A stretch of DNA of 64,000 nucleotides from Bacteroidales bacterium (GTDB taxonomy: Bacteria > Bacteroidota > Bacteroidia > Bacteroidales > 4484-276). The position numbers were made by a program, and so were the translations under genes. Numbering within the stretch: position 1 is the stretch's first letter; each line of letters opens with the position of its first letter. Positions 61,748 to 64,000 of the stretch are shown in pieces. The stretch spans positions 1-64,000 of the forward strand of contig DASRND010000024.1 in assembly GCA_035647615.1 (NCBI GenBank), given 5' to 3'. Under the pieces are notes generated by a model, which worked only from the letters and a program-made list of their open reading frames with translations, had not been told where the DNA came from and searched no databases.

Positions 61748-62422
61748 ATGAAGATGAATATAAAAGAAAATTTGAACAGATTGTGCAAAGAGATTCCTGA
61801 AACAGTGAAGCTGGTAGCGGTGTCGAAAACCAAACCAATAGAAACGGTGATGGAGGCCTACAATGCCGGACAACGGATTTTTGGCGAAAATAAAGTGCAG
61901 GATCTGGTTGAAAAACAGGCGCAAATGCCGGCTGACATCCGGTGGCATTTTATCGGACACCTGCAAAGCAACAAGGTGAAGATGCTGGTTCCTGTTGTGA
62001 GCATGATTGAAGCTGTGGACAGCCTGAAGCTGCTGCGCAACATCAACAAAGAAGCGAAGAAGGTACAGCGGCGCGTGCCTTGTCTGCTGCAGTTTCATAT
62101 AGCCGAAGAGGATACCAAGTTTGGGCTTGACCTTGCGGAGGCTGAGGAAATATTGCAGAAGGTAAATCTGGCAGAGATGACGGGAGTGCAGATAGCCGGA
62201 GTGATGGGCATGGCCACTTACACTGACGACATGCAACAGGTTAGCCGTGAGTTTGCGCATTTGCATCGGATATTTAATGAGATAAAGACGAAATATTTCG
62301 CCGACGATTCTGCCTTTAGCGAGATCAGTATGGGCATGTCGGGCGACTATAAAATTGCCATCGCGCAGGGCAGCACCATGGTGCGCATAGGTAGCCTCAT
62401 TTTTGGCGAACGCAATTACTAA
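61748..62422 (+). CDS. YggS family pyridoxal-phosphate homeostasis protein
   Basis: A 224-residue PLP-binding protein (PLPBP/ProSC), which keeps free PLP in balance and has no known catalytic reaction. The PLP lysine is in 'LVAVSKTKPIETVMEAYNAG' (about residue 28), followed by 'FGENKVQDLVEKQAQMP', 'WHFIGHLQSNKVK' and the phosphate-binding 'ISMGMSGDYKIAIAQGSTMV', with 'RIGSLIFGERNY' at the end. Two in-frame ATGs (61748, 61754) are possible. Confidence 0.94.
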   Translation: MKMNIKENLNRLCKEIPETVKLVAVSKTKPIETVMEAYNAGQRIFGENKVQDLVEKQAQMPADIRWHFIGHLQSNKVKMLVPVVSMIEAVDSLKLLRNINKEAKKVQRRVPCLLQFHIAEEDTKFGLDLAEAEEILQKVNLAEMTGVQIAGVMGMATYTDDMQQVSREFAHLHRIFNEIKTKYFADDSAFSEISMGMSGDYKIAIAQGSTMVRIGSLIFGERNY

Positions 62423-62545
62423 ATAGGTTATTGGTTGTCAGATTATCGTTATTTGTAGGTTTTCACACCGGCTACTGACGCTGGTTTTATTAGTTTTGAA
62501 GTCTGAAAAAAGCGTAGGTAATCATTATTAGCTAATGTCTGTTTT

Positions 62546-63505
62546 ATGGTGTACGTGCTATTTGTAGTGGGATTTGTAATACTGATTGCTGGGGCAAACA
62601 TTCTTGTTACGGGCGCCAGTTCGGTGGGCAAGCATTTTAAGATGTCGTCGTTGGTGATAGGTGCCACCATCGTGGCGCTGGGCACTTCACTTCCCGAGTT
62701 GATCATCAATGTTTTTGCGTCGGTGCGCGGGCAAACCGATCTGGCCATCACCAACGTGATGGGGAGCAACATCATGAATACGCTGCTGATCATTGGCATT
62801 ACCGCAATGATACTTCCGATTATTCCCGGCCGCAAGGTCATGCGTACCATTGTTCCCATCAGCCTAATTGCTTCACTGGTGTTGGGATTGCTGGTTTATA
62901 TTAATCTGGAGCCTTTAGCGGCTGGTCATGTCATCGATTTTCTGGAAGGGCTGGTGCTACTTGCGTTGCTGATAGGTTACCTGTTGTTCACCTATTTTTT
63001 TATACGCAAAACAGGCGACGAAGCTCAGCAAGCTCATGAAATAAAAGAATATGCTCTGTGGAAGTCGATGCTGATGATTGTGGTGGGCGTTGCCGGATTG
63101 TATTTTGGTGGCAACTGGGTGGTGAAAGGTGCCGTGCATGTTGCCGAATCTTTCGGGATGAGTCAGGCGCTGGTGGGGATAACTATTGTGGCGGTGGCTA
63201 CTTCGCTGCCCGAGCTAATTACTTCGGTGCTGGCGGCAATGCGAAAAAATTCGGACATCGCTATCGGAAATGCTTTGGGATCGAACGTTTTCAATATTTT
63301 CCTGATTTTAGGGGTTAGCGCAATGATTAATCCGCTGCCATTCAGTGCCACCTTGAGCATCGACCTTTGGGTGATGATTCTCTCCAATCTGGTGGTGGTG
63401 TTTTTCGTTTGGGTAGGGCGTGGCAAAAAGATCACCCGTCTGGAGGGTGCGTTGATGGCTTCGATTTACGTTGCGTATATTATTTGGTTATTGATGACGC
63501 ATTGA
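62546..63505 (+). CDS. Calcium/sodium antiporter (YrbG-like, CaCA family)
   Basis: A 319-residue inner-membrane exchanger with ten predicted helices in two halves. Each half has the alpha repeat: 'SLVIGATIVALGTSLPELII' with 'AITNVMGSNIMNTLLI' and 'LVGITIVAVATSLPELITSV' with 'AIGNALGSNVFNIFLI'. The paired Glu and Asn in these repeats bind the cation. ATG at 62546. It expels Ca2+ against Na+ or H+. Confidence 0.94.
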   Translation: MVYVLFVVGFVILIAGANILVTGASSVGKHFKMSSLVIGATIVALGTSLPELIINVFASVRGQTDLAITNVMGSNIMNTLLIIGITAMILPIIPGRKVMRTIVPISLIASLVLGLLVYINLEPLAAGHVIDFLEGLVLLALLIGYLLFTYFFIRKTGDEAQQAHEIKEYALWKSMLMIVVGVAGLYFGGNWVVKGAVHVAESFGMSQALVGITIVAVATSLPELITSVLAAMRKNSDIAIGNALGSNVFNIFLILGVSAMINPLPFSATLSIDLWVMILSNLVVVFFVWVGRGKKITRLEGALMASIYVAYIIWLLMTH

Positions 63506-63629
63506 GACAATCCAAAAAAAATTTTGGCAGCAGCCATTGTTTTAAACTAATTCCCTGATCTTTTTTTCAAAGTCGGGATGGCAGAGAAAATTTATGAATT
63601 TTCTCTGCCTGCTGATTTACGAATATTCT

Positions 63630-64000
63630 CTACTGCTCCGGTGTAATCCATCCTCCACCAAGTGCCTGGTAAAGGTTGATGTAGGTCGAAAGATATAGTT
63701 GCCGCAGTTGCGACATCTCCACCTGCACCTGAAAAAGGGTGCGCTCGCTTTCGAGCACTTCCAGGTAGGATGTCTCACCGCCATCATATCGCTCGTTGGA
63801 GAGCATAGAGGCATTTTTGGCAGCAGTCAGTTCTTGTTCTTTTATCAGATATTGTCTGCCGTAGGTTTCGATGGCCACGAGTGCGCTTTCCACTTCAGCG
63901 AAAGCCTGCAACACCGTAGCTTCGTATTGGATTCCGGCCTCGGTGATGCGTTCTTTTTCTATTTCAAAACGGCGCTTGTTTTTGCCAAAATTAAACACAG
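63630..64000 (-). CDS. TolC/OprM-like outer-membrane efflux channel (3' part only)
   Basis: The last ~122 residues of an outer-membrane factor of an RND-type efflux system. 'VFNFGKNKRRFEIEKERITE' (the end of the first strand region), 'YEATVLQAFAEVESALVAIE', 'NERYDGGETSYLEVLESERT' and 'LYLSTYINLYQALGGGW' are typical of the second structural repeat of OprM/CmeC. The frame stays open to the window edge; a GTG at 63998 is not a real start. Other efflux genes should lie beyond the edge. Confidence 0.92.
   Translation of the reverse strand, partial: VFNFGKNKRRFEIEKERITEAGIQYEATVLQAFAEVESALVAIETYGRQYLIKEQELTAAKNASMLSNERYDGGETSYLEVLESERTLFQVQVEMSQLRQLYLSTYINLYQALGGGWITPEQ

Overview
The window reads as chromosomal DNA from a member of the Bacteroidota, most likely an anaerobic or facultative Bacteroidales-type organism; this placement is inferred from gene content and no rRNA is present to confirm it. 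The evidence is: four secreted proteins ending in type IX secretion (T9SS) C-terminal sorting domains, many promoter -7 boxes of the form TAnnTTTG and almost no strong Shine-Dalgarno sites, a short primary sigma factor of the Bacteroidota type, a BtuB/BtuG-like surface B12 pair, and an anaerobic PEP node (PPi-dependent pyruvate phosphate dikinase next to ATP-dependent PEP carboxykinase). No tRNA, rRNA, CRISPR array, prophage or complete insertion sequence was seen.

Layout. 0.16-2.3 kb: two tandem secreted T9SS proteins that share a nearly identical 46-codon leader but have different bodies. 2.4-6.4 kb (minus): serC-serA, then a four-helix-bundle gene lying between a 13-bp hairpin and a palindromic REP-like element, then a DUF1015 gene. 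6.8-10.6 kb: an orphan antitoxin-like gene inside an imperfect direct repeat, then a cobalamin riboswitch controlling btuB and a BtuG-like beta-propeller lipoprotein. 10.7-18.7 kb: OsmC, a CoA-type Nudix hydrolase, clpS-nfeD-floA, a RelA-like (p)ppGpp synthetase with a decayed hydrolase site, a secreted VWA protein and purine nucleoside phosphorylase; heptanucleotide arrays lie on either side of the last two. 18.9-23 kb (minus): ychF, then dapF-GNAT-mltG-TPR lipoprotein. 23.3-29.8 kb: degP, the primary sigma factor rpoD, then an ECF sigma factor, a membrane protein that is probably its anti-sigma factor, and three secreted beta-solenoid proteins, each built on a different short repeat motif.

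30-43.5 kb: ackA and a 3-hydroxyacyl-CoA dehydrogenase, an outer-membrane barrel, a T9SS lysyl-endopeptidase-like protease, two tandem MFSD1-like MFS transporters with contrasting base composition, xerD, an AT-hook protein, a second ECF sigma factor with an internally duplicated anti-sigma protein, and elbB. 43.6-49.4 kb: a PDZ-tailed M28 peptidase, thioredoxin, GtrA, an SGNH-PKD-T9SS protein, a ChaN-like protein and cytidine deaminase. 49.5-53.4 kb (minus): DUF4271-hemD-rnpA-S41 protease. 53.6-64 kb: adk, a large secreted BNR-repeat protein, ppdK, pckA, a YggS-type PLP protein, a Ca2+/Na+ exchanger, and the 3' part of a TolC-like efflux channel gene that runs off the window edge.

Most of the window is housekeeping. 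The parts least explained by standard annotation are the shared-leader paralogs, the ECF/beta-solenoid operon, the palindrome-bounded four-helix-bundle gene, the heptad arrays, the AT-hook protein and the duplicated anti-sigma domain. I did not find a clearly new defence or mobile system. Clean hairpin terminators close many transcription units and agree with the operon boundaries given here.
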